DNA from: Alistipes sp.
GTDB taxonomy: Bacteria; Bacteroidota; Bacteroidia; Bacteroidales; Rikenellaceae
Direction: 5' to 3'
DNA: 64,000 bases
Assembly: GCA_017560425.1 (NCBI GenBank)
Contig: JAFZEX010000002.1
Span: forward strand, 1 to 64,000
Each line of letters begins with the position of its first letter. The stretch's first letter is position 1. The translations under genes and the position numbers were made by a program. The notes below the pieces were generated by a model, which saw nothing but the letters and a program-made list of their open reading frames with translations, was not told the DNA's origin and ran no database searches. Shown here piece after piece: positions 52,666-60,513 of this stretch.

Positions 52666-53481
52666 TTACTCCTCAGTTTTGCGGTTCTTGTCGATGAAGT
52701 CTCGTGAGCGCTCCGCTATGTTGTTAAGCTCACGCATATGCTTCGACTCGGGATATTCAGCAACAAACGAGTAGTAGTAGTCGAGTGTTGCGAGGTATCT
52801 ATCCATCTGCTTCGCCTCGATCGAGTTTGCAGCGAGGCGGTAGGCAGCCACCGTGGTGTAGTACATTATCTCCTCCTTGCGTGGCGACTCGGGATACTGC
52901 TTTAGCGAGTTTTTGAAAGCTACGATTGCCGACTTGTACTTGCCAATCTTGAAGTAGGTGTAGGCATTCAGGTAGCTCTTCTCCATGAGTCGATGGCTGA
53001 GCGTTGTTAGCATCTCGTCAAACTGAGGCATCTTCTCCGACTCGGGGTATCTCGACATAAACTCTGTTATGGCGATGATTGCCTGTGTTGTTAGTGCCTG
53101 GTCGCGCTGTGGCTCGGGCGAGAGGTAGAAGAAGCATAAGGCATACATGCCCTCAGCATCCTCGATGAATGGGCTACGGCCAAACTTCTTGCGGAAGTCG
53201 TCGAGCATCGTTGCCGCCTCCTCATAGTTGCGATCCTTGAACTTGCAATGTGCATTGTAGAACGATAGCGAGTCCTCACGTGGCGAGCCCATGTAGATGT
53301 GGCGACATGCTGAGAATAGGTCAGATGCCGACTTCCACTTCTCTTGGCCGTACAACACGAGCGCCTGCTCATAGACATAATCAGGGTCGTTTGTCTTGAG
53401 GGTCTTGGTCACAACGTCGCATGACGATATGGCGATAACCACTGCCACAAGAGCTACTATGTAGGATAAAAGACGCTTCAT
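52666..53481 (-). CDS. bamD: Outer membrane assembly lipoprotein BamD
   Basis: Component of the BAM machine that inserts beta-barrel proteins. The 271-aa lipoprotein has a signal peptide with a lipobox (AISSC, Cys20) and five TPR-like repeats (YEQALVLYGQEKWKSASDLF, FYNAHCKFKDRNYEEAATML, AYTYFKIGKYKSAIVAFKN). First gene of the cluster; its leader starts with a small hairpin (53500-53517). Confidence 0.92.
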   Translation of the reverse strand: MKRLLSYIVALVAVVIAISSCDVVTKTLKTNDPDYVYEQALVLYGQEKWKSASDLFSACRHIYMGSPREDSLSFYNAHCKFKDRNYEEAATMLDDFRKKFGRSPFIEDAEGMYALCFFYLSPEPQRDQALTTQAIIAITEFMSRYPESEKMPQFDEMLTTLSHRLMEKSYLNAYTYFKIGKYKSAIVAFKNSLKQYPESPRKEEIMYYTTVAAYRLAANSIEAKQMDRYLATLDYYYSFVAEYPESKHMRELNNIAERSRDFIDKNRKTEE

Positions 53482-53499
53482 TACTTCTCTTCTGAATTT

Positions 53500-53527
53500 C
53501 GCTTATGTATATAAGCGCACAAAGTTA
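53500..53527 (-). promoter_or_regulatory. -7 element and 5' hairpin of bamD operon
   Basis: Minus-strand TAACTTTG (53527-53520), then directly CGCTTAT/ATAAGCG (53517-53500) with a 4-nt loop at the predicted mRNA 5' end. No TTG at standard distance. Confidence 0.5.
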
Positions 53528-53589
53528 CACAAATTTTTCAAATAAACGATACTCCGTCGTAAATTATTATTTAATAAATAATAAAGTTT

Positions 53590-53815
53590 TTGGGGTAGTG
53601 GAGCGTGAGGGTCGTTGGTGCTGGGATTTTTGGGGCGCTTCGCTCGATGGGGGTGATGGGGGCGCTTCGCTTGATGGGTAATGCTTCGCTTGATGGGGGT
53701 AATGGGGGCGCTTCGCTTGATGGGGGTAATGGGGCAAAGGTATCACAACCCTATCATTTCCATTCTTTCCATTCTTTCCATTTGTCCCATTCGTCCTTGC
53801 TCCTATCCACCAAAA
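53590..53815. repeat. GCTTCGCTTGATGGGGGTAATG and CATTCTTTC tandem tracts
   Basis: About five units built on CTTCGCTTGATGGGGGTAATGGGGGCG (53632-53730), then CATTCTTTC 9-mers (53755-53795). Related units occur at 15.7, 33.6 and 59.3 kb. No credible gene, despite an open frame across the tract. Confidence 0.75.
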
Positions 53816-53823
53816 AAATAAAC

Positions 53824-53872
53824 ACAAAAAAAGCTCCGAATAAGCCGTACAATGTACTGCTCATTCGGAGCT
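53824..53872 (-). terminator. Terminator of rpsF-rpsR-rplI
   Basis: AGCTCCGAATAAG and CTCATTCGGAGCT (53832-53872 overall) form a long stem, followed on the minus strand by seven Ts. Confidence 0.85.
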
Positions 53873-53909
53873 AAATGATTGAACGCTAATGCGTTCCTAT
53901 CGCTTGAGA

Positions 53910-54347
53910 TTACTCAGCTACAACAGCGAACTTGATAGTAGCCTTAACCTCGCGGTGAAGCTTAGCAACAGCCTCGAACTCACCAAGAGTCTTAACTGAA
54001 TCTACAGTGATGTTCTTGCGATCAACCTCGATGCCCTTCTCCTGAAGTGCAGCAGCAAGGTCAGCAGCTGTAACAGCACCGAAGATCTTCTCCTCCTCAG
54101 CCTTAGCTGTGATAGTGAGGTGAAGGTTTGAGATAGTCTCAGCCAAAGCCTGAGCGTCAGCAAGGATCTTAGCGTCCTTGTGAGCACGCTGACGAAGGTT
54201 CTCAGCAAGCACCTTCTTTGCAGAAGCTGTAGCAGCCTTAGCGAAACCCTGAGGAATCAAGTAGTTGTTGGCATAGCCAGGACGTACGTTAACGATGTCG
54301 TTTGCGTAGCCCAAGTTCTCTACGTCTTTGATAAGAATTACTTCCAT
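53910..54347 (-). CDS. rplI: 50S ribosomal protein L9
   Basis: A 145-aa two-domain L9: N-terminal rRNA-binding domain (MEVILIKDVENLGYANDIVNVRPGYANNYLIPQGFA), connecting helix, and C-terminal domain with FGAVTAADLA. It helps maintain reading frame on the ribosome. Third gene of rpsF-rpsR-rplI, 18 nt after rpsR. Confidence 0.97.
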   Translation of the reverse strand: MEVILIKDVENLGYANDIVNVRPGYANNYLIPQGFAKAATASAKKVLAENLRQRAHKDAKILADAQALAETISNLHLTITAKAEEEKIFGAVTAADLAAALQEKGIEVDRKNITVDSVKTLGEFEAVAKLHREVKATIKFAVVAE

Positions 54348-54365
54348 AGTCTTTCCTCCTCTTTA

Positions 54366-54647
54366 TTATTTCATACAATCGGTTACGAATGGAAGGATTG
54401 CAAGGTGACGAGCACGCTTAACAGCCTGAGCAACCTTCTTCTGGAACTTCTGTGAAGTACCTGTAAGACGACGTGGCAAAATCTTACCCTGCTCGTTGAG
54501 GAACTTCTTCAAGAACTCACCATCCTTATAATCTACGTACTTGATGCCGAGCTTCTTAAAGCGGCAGTACTTCTTCTTCTTTACGTCTACTGATACTGGG
54601 TTGAGATAACGGATCTCTGATGCACCCTGCTGTGTATTCTCTGCCAT
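54366..54647 (-). CDS. rpsR: 30S ribosomal protein S18
   Basis: A 93-aa S18 with the conserved core [19 protein letters not shown] and [35 protein letters not shown]. It binds with S6 on the platform of the small subunit. It starts 2 nt after the rpsF stop, which fits their paired assembly. Confidence 0.97.
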   Translation of the reverse strand: MAENTQQGASEIRYLNPVSVDVKKKKYCRFKKLGIKYVDYKDGEFLKKFLNEQGKILPRRLTGTSQKFQKKVAQAVKRARHLAILPFVTDCMK

Positions 54648-54649
54648 GA

Positions 54650-54997
54650 TTACTCCTCCTGTGTTTTGTTAGCAAGCTTAGCACGACGCTTCTGAGAGTA
54701 CTCAACAGCGTACTTGTCCTGCTTGAAAGTTAGGAAACGAATGATGCGCTCGTCGCGACGATACTGAGTCTCGAGAGTGTTGATGATTGAGCCCTCACCG
54801 GTGAACTCTACAAGGAAGTAGAAACCAGTGGTCTTCTTCTGAATAGGATAAGCGAGCTTCTTAAGGCCCCAGTTCTCCATATTCACAATCTGACCGCCGT
54901 TCTCGGTGATTACGCCCTGGAATTTGTCAGCAACCTCCTTTACCTGTGCGTCTGAAAGGACGGGAGTGACAATGAAAACGGTTTCGTAATTGTTCAT
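54650..54997 (-). CDS. rpsF: 30S ribosomal protein S6
   Basis: A 115-aa S6 starting [19 protein letters not shown], with [32 protein letters not shown] typical of the family. First gene of rpsF-rpsR-rplI, transcribed from a perfect promoter 40-69 nt upstream. Single-stranded-DNA-binding-protein gene (ssb), often in this operon elsewhere, is absent here. Confidence 0.97.
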   Translation of the reverse strand: MNNYETVFIVTPVLSDAQVKEVADKFQGVITENGGQIVNMENWGLKKLAYPIQKKTTGFYFLVEFTGEGSIINTLETQYRRDERIIRFLTFKQDKYAVEYSQKRRAKLANKTQEE

Positions 54998-55036
54998 ACG
55001 TTTAAAAAATTAATTGGTTTTTTGCATAATGCGGTG

Positions 55037-55066
55037 CAAAGGTAGTAATTATTTTTTAACTTACAA
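55037..55066 (-). promoter_or_regulatory. Promoter of rpsF-rpsR-rplI
   Basis: Minus-strand TTG (55066-55064), exactly 19 nt, TACCTTTG (55044-55037). Confidence 0.78.
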
Positions 55067-55131
55067 CACCTCGACCTACTATTTTATGGGTGTAACGAGC
55101 TAAAAATTAATATTTTTATACGTTTTTACAT

Positions 55132-55167
55132 AAAAAGAGTCGCCATCTTGCGTGGGCGACCCTTTTT
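55132..55167 (-). terminator. Terminator of the rubredoxin gene
   Basis: AAAAAGAGTCGCC and GGGCGACCCTTTTT pair (one small mismatch); A/T runs on both sides would allow termination on either strand. Confidence 0.75.
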
Positions 55168-55169
55168 GC

Positions 55170-55328
55170 CTACTCCTCCTCGAAGACTTCCTTGCCCAAG
55201 CCACATAGTGGACAAGTGTAATCCTCGGGCAGATCCTCGAAGGCAGTGCCTGGAGCTATGCCATTTTCGGGCTCACCCTTAGCTGGGTCATATACATAGT
55301 GACATGCTGTGCATACATACTTTTTCAT
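55170..55328 (-). CDS. Rubredoxin
   Basis: A 52-aa iron electron carrier with the two CxxC pairs Cys6/Cys9 (VCTAC) and Cys39/Cys42 (CPLCG), and the usual [22 protein letters not shown] segments. It likely serves peroxide or oxygen reduction in an anaerobe. The Met at 55328 gives the standard MKKYVCTAC start; upstream in-frame Mets are not supported. Confidence 0.95.
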   Translation of the reverse strand: MKKYVCTACHYVYDPAKGEPENGIAPGTAFEDLPEDYTCPLCGLGKEVFEEE

Positions 55329-55394
55329 ACTCATAGTTTTTAGGTTATACATATTATATATATAGGTAGTATGCAACAATAACGCCACGCCCTA

Positions 55395-55435
55395 AACAAA
55401 AATTGCCCGACACAATGTGTCGAGCAATCTTTTTT
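55395..55435. terminator. Terminator of secG (bidirectional)
   Basis: ATTGCCCGACACA (55402-55414) pairs with TGTGTCGAGCAAT (55416-55428), one mismatch, with A-run and T-run flanks. Confidence 0.75.
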
Positions 55436-55452
55436 CTTTGCGAGCTGTTCTA

Positions 55453-55848
55453 TTACTTCTGCTCTGCGGCAGGAGTCTCAGCGTTCTCTGCAGGAGTCTC
55501 AGTTGCAGCAGGAGCCTCAGTGCCCTCTGCAGGAGCCTCTGTCTCAGCAGGAATAGCGAGAGTTGTAGGCTCGGCAACAACCTCCTTAGACTCAGTAACA
55601 GGGTTGAAAGCCTTCTCTGCGTTCTTCTCAGATGGCATAGCAGTAACTGAGAGAAGTGTGAACAACACGATGGCTGCAACCATAGCCCATGTGAACTTCT
55701 CGAGGAAGTCAGATGTCTGGCGAACACCCATTGTCTGGTTTGCTGCACCGAAGTTAGCAGCCATACCGCTCTTAGGTGACTGAACCAAAACTGCAAGTAT
55801 CAACAAGACACTTGCGATAGCAATCATGATAATGCAAAAAGTATACAT
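55453..55848 (-). CDS. secG: Preprotein translocase subunit SecG
   Basis: A 131-aa protein with two membrane helices (about 2-22 and 50-70) separated by the SecG loop LVQSPKSGMAANFGAANQTMGVRQTSDFLEKFTW. The tail is long and Ala/Pro/Glu-rich (EAPAEGTEAPAATETPAENAETPAAEQK-like), common in Bacteroidetes. Last gene of the five-gene envelope operon, 25 nt after the TPR-like gene. Confidence 0.93.
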   Translation of the reverse strand: MYTFCIIMIAIASVLLILAVLVQSPKSGMAANFGAANQTMGVRQTSDFLEKFTWAMVAAIVLFTLLSVTAMPSEKNAEKAFNPVTESKEVVAEPTTLAIPAETEAPAEGTEAPAATETPAENAETPAAEQK

Positions 55849-55873
55849 AGTTTACAAATTTAATTATTCTATG

Positions 55874-56359
55874 TTAATTGTTCTCTAATTTTTCTTCAAT
55901 CTTCGCAATTAGTCCCGCAAAGTAAATACTTTTTTCTGAATTTAGCAAACTTAATTTGCGATAAGTGTCAATTGCTTGGCTATAAAGTCCCTGATTTAGG
56001 TATATTTCCGCCAATTCTTCGCTAACAATGTCGTCCTCGCTCTCGATTTCCACCTCCGAGATGTCGTCGGCATCGCCCTCCTCGGCAGCAATGCGTAGGT
56101 TGTCGAGCTTTAAGAATTTGTCGATAAGCTCGTCGTGGCTAAGTGCCGTGAGTGTGGCAAGGTCGATCTCGCCACGAGCGATAGCTCCCGCAGGGTGGAG
56201 CATGGCAATGAGCTGTGTCGCTGGCTTGCACTTCTCGCCCTTCGAGCGGTATAGACGTAGGCGTGCAGCACTCCACCATGGATAGCGTGCCACAATCTGC
56301 TCGATGTCGTTGTTCGACGTCGAGATGTTTTTGTAGATGATGTCGTTGAATGATGCCAT
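55874..56359 (-). CDS. TPR-like protein of the lptE-secG operon
   Basis: A 161-aa protein with no signal peptide: a helical start (WWSAARLRLYRSKG), an acidic centre (GDADDISEVEIESEDD) and a C-terminal TPR-like pair (EELAEIYLNQGLYSQAIDTYRKLSLLN). Function unknown. It is conserved in position between lptE and secG in Bacteroidetes (recollection). It follows lptE by 1 nt. Confidence 0.75.
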   Translation of the reverse strand: MASFNDIIYKNISTSNNDIEQIVARYPWWSAARLRLYRSKGEKCKPATQLIAMLHPAGAIARGEIDLATLTALSHDELIDKFLKLDNLRIAAEEGDADDISEVEIESEDDIVSEELAEIYLNQGLYSQAIDTYRKLSLLNSEKSIYFAGLIAKIEEKLENN

Positions 56360-56360
56360 A

Positions 56361-56888
56361 TTACCAGTTGCCTGCTGCGGCCATATAAATGTCGTTTACG
56401 AGAGCCTTCACAATCTCCTCGATAAGCTGATCCTGAACGTCGATAAGCAGCTGCGAAGAGTCGTAGTCGGCATATGATGAAAATGTCTTGTTGTTAAACG
56501 ATAGTGTCTGATCAATAGCATTTTGGAAGCTGACCTTAACGGTTATCGTCAGGCGGTTTTGTAGGGCGTAGTCGCCACTCGACACCGATGCTGTTGTCGA
56601 AGAGTAGTTGGTAATCTCGCCCTCGAAGGCAAAGTCGCCGCCCTCCTCCACCTGCTCGAGGCGTGTTTGGCGTGAGAACTTGTCACGAAGACCCTCCGTA
56701 AGCACGTTGCTTAGCGTAGGTGCCACCATGGGGGCATTGTTCGGGAAGTATGCCACAGAGAAGGTCTTAGCCTCGGGAGGAATAGAGCCTCCTGATAGGT
56801 TGTATGTCACTTTGTAGCCGCAGCCAATGCTCACAAGGGCCATGAGTGCAACTACCACGAGTCGGAAAAATATGTTGTGTCGTGTCAT
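56361..56888 (-). CDS. lptE: LPS-assembly lipoprotein LptE
   Basis: A 175-aa lipoprotein with a lipobox (SIGC, Cys23) and a LptE-like domain (YNLSGGSIPPEAKTFSVAYFPNNAP, LTEGLRDKFSRQTRLEQVEEGGDFAFEGEITNY). It supports LptD in exporting LPS to the outer membrane. It starts 1 nt after the sigma54-type activator gene. Confidence 0.88.
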   Translation of the reverse strand: MTRHNIFFRLVVVALMALVSIGCGYKVTYNLSGGSIPPEAKTFSVAYFPNNAPMVAPTLSNVLTEGLRDKFSRQTRLEQVEEGGDFAFEGEITNYSSTTASVSSGDYALQNRLTITVKVSFQNAIDQTLSFNNKTFSSYADYDSSQLLIDVQDQLIEEIVKALVNDIYMAAAGNW

Positions 56889-56889
56889 G

Positions 56890-58107
56890 CTACTTGGTGT
56901 TTTCTTCGATTCCTAACGCCTTGATGCGGCGGTATAGTGTGCGCTCCGAGATGAATAGCTCACGTGCTGCATCTTTGCGCCTAAAGCCATTGTTGCGTAG
57001 CGCCTGCATTATCTGCTCACGCTGCACGTCATCTTTTGTGAGCTTGAGCGTGGGCTCCTCGACAACCTCGACAACCTCGCTATGCTCATAGTGCTGGGGC
57101 AGAGAGTGTACGGGGTCGGGTAGTAGACCCACCACCTCGCTGTGTATGTTGGGCGATTTGTGGTGGTCGCCACTATGACCCATAGCCTCAGTCATCATGC
57201 GCTTAAGGTCGTTAATGTCGTTGCGCATGTCGAACAAAATTTTGTAGAGCAACTCTCGCTCGCTAAGGTCGTTATACTGCGCACCCGAGTCGTGACCAAC
57301 AGGACGCATCGCATACCCCTCCTCGGGGAGGTAGCGACGGAGAATGTCGGCGGTGATGTCACGGCGCTGCTCGATAGCCGAAATCTGCTCGGCAACGTTC
57401 TTGAGCTGGCGAATGTTGCCTCGCCAATGATAGTTCTCGAGTGTGGCACGTGCACCCTCGTCGAGGGTTATCGCCGGCATGCGATACTGCGTAGCCACGT
57501 CGCTGGCAAACTTGCGGAAGAGTAGGTATATGTCGCCCTTGCGCTCACGTAGTGCTGGCACGGCAATGGGCACGGTGTTCAGGCGATAGTATAAATCCTC
57601 ACGGAAGGCACCGTCGGCAATAGCCTGAAGCAGGTTGTTGTTGGTTGCCGCAACAACTCTCACGTCGGTCTTCTGCACCTTTGCCGAGCCTACACGCATG
57701 AACTCTCCCGTCTGCAACACACGCAGTAGGCGCACCTGAGTAGAGAGTGGCAACTCGCCAACCTCGTCAAGGAAGATTGTGCCACCATCAGCCTCCTCGA
57801 AGTATCCCTTACGGCTCTCGATAGCGCCCGTGAACGAGCCCTTCTCGTGACCGAAAAGCTCCGAGTCGATGGTGCCTTCGGGGATAGCGCCACAGTTTAC
57901 GGCGATATACTTCTTGTGCTTGCGTGCCGAGTAGGCGTGAATTACCTGTGGGAAGAACTCCTTACCCACGCCGCTCTCGCCCGTAACCAACACTGAGAGG
58001 TCGGTGGGGGCTACACGCATGGCTACCTCTAAGGCGTTGTTCAGCGCCTCGGAGTTGCCTATGATGCCAAATCGTTGCTTGGCAGTGAGTAGTTCGTTCG
58101 ATATCAT
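56890..58107 (-). CDS. Sigma54-interaction-domain transcriptional activator
   Basis: A 405-aa AAA+ activator: Walker A GESGVGKE (near 44-51), the loop GSFTGAIE that contacts sigma54, Walker B GGTIFLDEVGEL, sensor residues, and a C-terminal Fis-type helix-turn-helix (REQIMQALRNNGFRRKDAARELFISERTLYRRIK). There is no receiver or other sensory N-terminal domain, so control must come from elsewhere, perhaps its operon partners. It overlaps the HU/CCDC81-like gene by 4 nt and precedes lptE by 1 nt. Confidence 0.92.
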   Translation of the reverse strand: MISNELLTAKQRFGIIGNSEALNNALEVAMRVAPTDLSVLVTGESGVGKEFFPQVIHAYSARKHKKYIAVNCGAIPEGTIDSELFGHEKGSFTGAIESRKGYFEEADGGTIFLDEVGELPLSTQVRLLRVLQTGEFMRVGSAKVQKTDVRVVAATNNNLLQAIADGAFREDLYYRLNTVPIAVPALRERKGDIYLLFRKFASDVATQYRMPAITLDEGARATLENYHWRGNIRQLKNVAEQISAIEQRRDITADILRRYLPEEGYAMRPVGHDSGAQYNDLSERELLYKILFDMRNDINDLKRMMTEAMGHSGDHHKSPNIHSEVVGLLPDPVHSLPQHYEHSEVVEVVEEPTLKLTKDDVQREQIMQALRNNGFRRKDAARELFISERTLYRRIKALGIEENTK

Positions 58108-58982
58108 AATGTTGTGTTAGTTATGCTCTGTGTTGTTGTGGGCAGCGCTGGGGCAGGTGCTGGTGTGGTCATTGTCGTTGCGTTATGCTCCATGTCGTGC
58201 CTTAGGTCGCTCGTGGCGAGTGTGTCTGTGGGCTCAGCTGTGGGCGATGTGTTATCCACTGTTATGTTGTGCATCGTGCCCTCGCCCTGTGTCCACTGCC
58301 ATGTGAACCATATGCCTACGCCCAAGGCGATGATTATTATGGCAATGATGGCTATCTTGCCACCGCCACCACGCTTGCTATGACCGCCGTAGCTCTCCTC
58401 CTCCTGGTTGCGTCCCTTGCGGTTTTCGTACTTCAAGCCCTTGAGATACCTGTCGGGCTTGCCAAGCGATAGGTCGTCGTCGTCATCGTTGCGTCGAGCT
58501 GATGCTGTGGTGATTGTCTGCGAGGTGCGCAACTTGCGGTGGGTGCTATGCCCCGTGATGTTCTCGCTCTGCTGCTGGCGTATGCGCTGTATGCGTTGTA
58601 GCTTTAGGCGCTCCTCCTCTAAGCGCTCGATAGGTGGCTTAATTCTGCCACCAAACACCTGGGGCTCACGGCGCTGACGGAAGCTTATTGTGCCATTCTG
58701 GCCTGCCGAGAACTCGCCGAAGTTGGCAATGGTGTACTTCTTGCCCTCAGCAACGGCGTGCTTAATCTCGAAACGGAGTCGGTCGATCATACCATTTGCC
58801 GCAAGCTCGTTGATGCCGTAAGCCACCAACAGCGAACGCAGTACGCCATCGTCAGTGCGCATAAGCTCCGAGAAGATGATCGACCCGTCGCTTGGCTTGA
58901 CGATAAACATACCGAGCTGTGGCACGACAATACGGTTGTTGTGCTTGAGGTATCCGGTGATTATGTTTATTACCAACTCCAT
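58104..58982 (-). CDS. HU-CCDC81-like membrane protein
   Basis: A 292-aa protein: N-terminal HU-like (CCDC81 type) domain (about 1-115), a basic linker, one membrane helix (about 208-232, KIAIIAIIIIALGVGIWFTW), and a Thr/Pro-rich tail without a SPOR domain. It may link nucleoid and envelope, or bind peptidoglycan. First gene of the envelope operon; it overlaps the activator gene by 4 nt. Confidence 0.78.
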   Translation of the reverse strand: MELVINIITGYLKHNNRIVVPQLGMFIVKPSDGSIIFSELMRTDDGVLRSLLVAYGINELAANGMIDRLRFEIKHAVAEGKKYTIANFGEFSAGQNGTISFRQRREPQVFGGRIKPPIERLEEERLKLQRIQRIRQQQSENITGHSTHRKLRTSQTITTASARRNDDDDDLSLGKPDRYLKGLKYENRKGRNQEEESYGGHSKRGGGGKIAIIAIIIIALGVGIWFTWQWTQGEGTMHNITVDNTSPTAEPTDTLATSDLRHDMEHNATTMTTPAPAPALPTTTQSITNTTL

Positions 58983-58983
58983 A

Positions 58984-59033
58984 CGTTATATAGATATAAC
59001 GTGCAAAGATAAATAAAAAATGTGAAACAGCAA
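58984..59033 (-). promoter_or_regulatory. Promoter and 5'-end hairpin of the HU-CCDC81-secG operon
   Basis: Minus-strand TTG (59033-59031), exactly 19 nt, TATCTTTG (59011-59004). The short leader begins with CGTTATA/TATAACG (59001-58984), a hairpin ending 1-2 nt before the start codon. Confidence 0.7.
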
Positions 59034-59039
59034 AATCGG

Positions 59040-59350
59040 GCGGGGAAAGTGGGGTAGGCAAGTGGAATAGATGTCTTGTGCTGAAAAAAGTTGGGATGGT
59101 TGGGATAGATGGGATAGATGATGGGGTAGATGGGGCGAATGGGAAAAATGGGGAGATTAGGGAGATTAGGGAATTTAGGGAGAATGCCTTGCAGATAATT
59201 GTCGGCAGCGCACTCACTAAACTCACTAAACTCCTTAAACTCCTTAAATTCTCTATCTCTGCGCCCTCTACCATCTCCCCCATCAAGCGTAGCGCTCCCC
59301 ATTACTCCCATCAAGCTGAGCGCTCCCTTCCCATAAGCCGAGGCTTCGTC
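59040..59350. repeat. GGGATAGAT, AGGGAGATT and TAAACTCCT tandem tracts
   Basis: GGGATAGAT 9-mers (59090-59130), AGGGAGATT/AGGGAATTT units (59150-59180), a centre with GCAGATAATTGTCGGC, then facing CACTAAACT/CTTAAACTC units (59215-59255). CCCCATCAAGCGTAGCG units follow (59275-59335). No gene is visible. Confidence 0.75.
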
Positions 59351-59354
59351 CCAC

Positions 59355-59391
59355 AAAAAAAAACTCCGAGTAAGCCATAGCTTACTCGGAG
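59355..59391 (-). terminator. Terminator of the small HTH gene
   Basis: CTCCGAGTAAG (59364-59374) pairs perfectly with CTTACTCGGAG (59381-59391); nine Ts follow on the minus strand. Confidence 0.85.
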
Positions 59392-59430
59392 CATAGTGTG
59401 CGGTCGCAGATGCGGCCGTATCAAACGAAA

Positions 59431-59679
59431 TTACTCCTTCTGCTCGTTAAGAATACGCATTGCAGCGTCAAAAATCGTAGTATCGTCCAATGTTACAACA
59501 CCACCGTCTGGACCCTGCTCGATGTGGATACCAGAGCAAGCCTTAGCCTCAAGGTGCTGACCACCAAAATAGTTACGTACTGTCTCAACGTCGATTCCCA
59601 ACTCGTCTGCAATGCGCTGCGAGCTACCTGAGGGTAACTTATCCTTGATGCGGCGCAACTCGTTAAATGTGATAATCAT
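59431..59679 (-). CDS. Small helix-turn-helix DNA-binding protein
   Basis: An 82-aa protein with an HTH (SSQRIADELGIDVETVRNYFGG, about 19-40) and a C-terminal acidic segment (GPDGGVVTLDDTTIFDAAMRIL). It resembles short Bacteroidetes DNA-binding proteins without an assigned role. Monocistronic with a strong terminator. Targets unknown. Confidence 0.72.
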   Translation of the reverse strand: MIITFNELRRIKDKLPSGSSQRIADELGIDVETVRNYFGGQHLEAKACSGIHIEQGPDGGVVTLDDTTIFDAAMRILNEQKE

Positions 59680-59888
59680 AATTGTAGTTATTAGGATTAA
59701 TAATATTAGTTTTCTTTTACGATAGTAAAATTAATACAAATTTTTGTAACCGCCAAACTATTTACAAACTTTTTAGTAAAAAATATTATTAATATATGCT
59801 AAAGATGAAATAACTATAAGTAAATCGTGTTAGACGAGATTTTGTGGCTTAGGTACGATGCCCGGAAAGCGTGGGGTGGTGGCACGAA

Positions 59889-59919
59889 AAAAGCCCCGAA
59901 GGAACTCCTTCAGGGCTTT
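59889..59919 (-). terminator. Terminator of the vor operon
   Basis: AAAGCCCCGAAGGA pairs with TCCTTCAGGGCTTT (one wobble), followed on the minus strand by six Ts. The 282-nt gap 59680-59961 otherwise shows a second small hairpin (GCGTAG/CTACGC near 59925-59944) and no gene. Confidence 0.8.
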
Positions 59920-59961
59920 GGTTGATGCGTAGCTCAGTGTCTACGCTTTCCTTAGCTATGA

Positions 59962-60507
59962 TTAGCGAATCTGGCGAATGATCTCACCACCGTGCTTGAT
60001 AGCCTCCTCGTTCTGTGGGAGCATCTTCCATGCACGCTCTGGCAATGTCTTCTTAAGACCAGCCATAACGTTCTCCATAGCAACCACAGGGCGAACCTTA
60101 AGGTAAGCACCCAAGATCATGGTGTTGAACAACTTAGCCTGACCCAAGCGTGCGCACTCAGCAGTAGCATCGATCTGATAGATGCTGATGTCAGTACGTG
60201 TTGGGTGGCTGGTGATACCGTTGGTGTCGTAGATGAGCACGCCACCTGGCTTCACCTGAGCCTCGAACTTGTCCATTGACTGCTGGTTGAGAACAACTAC
60301 GCAATCGAACTCGTGAGCGATAGGTGATGAAATAGCCTTATCCGAGAGGATAACAGTTACGTTAGCAGTACCACCACGCATCTCAGGACCGTATGAAGGC
60401 ATCCATGTTACCTCCATATCCTGCATAATACCAGAGTAAGCCAAAATCTTACCCATAGTGAGGACACCCTGTCCTCCGAAACCTGCAATGATTATTGTCT
60501 CTTTCAT
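59962..60507 (-). CDS. 2-oxoacid:ferredoxin oxidoreductase, gamma subunit
   Basis: A 181-aa subunit with FGGQGVLTMGKILAYSG and MPSYGPEMRGGTANVTVILSD, typical of the gamma part of KorC/VorA-type enzymes that bind CoA. Last gene of the four-gene cluster, 6 nt after the beta subunit. See the alpha entry for the substrate. Confidence 0.92.
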   Translation of the reverse strand: MKETIIIAGFGGQGVLTMGKILAYSGIMQDMEVTWMPSYGPEMRGGTANVTVILSDKAISSPIAHEFDCVVVLNQQSMDKFEAQVKPGGVLIYDTNGITSHPTRTDISIYQIDATAECARLGQAKLFNTMILGAYLKVRPVVAMENVMAGLKKTLPERAWKMLPQNEEAIKHGGEIIRQIR

Positions 60508-60513
60508 AATGCC

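Noticed and set aside
53605..53874. Open frames across the GATGGGGGTAATG repeats
   Set aside because: Both strands are open because of the repeat period; no protein-like composition.
58297..58500. Third possible start or frame inside the HU-CCDC81 gene
   Set aside because: Reverse-strand frames are shadows; the minus-strand domain order is coherent from the chosen start.
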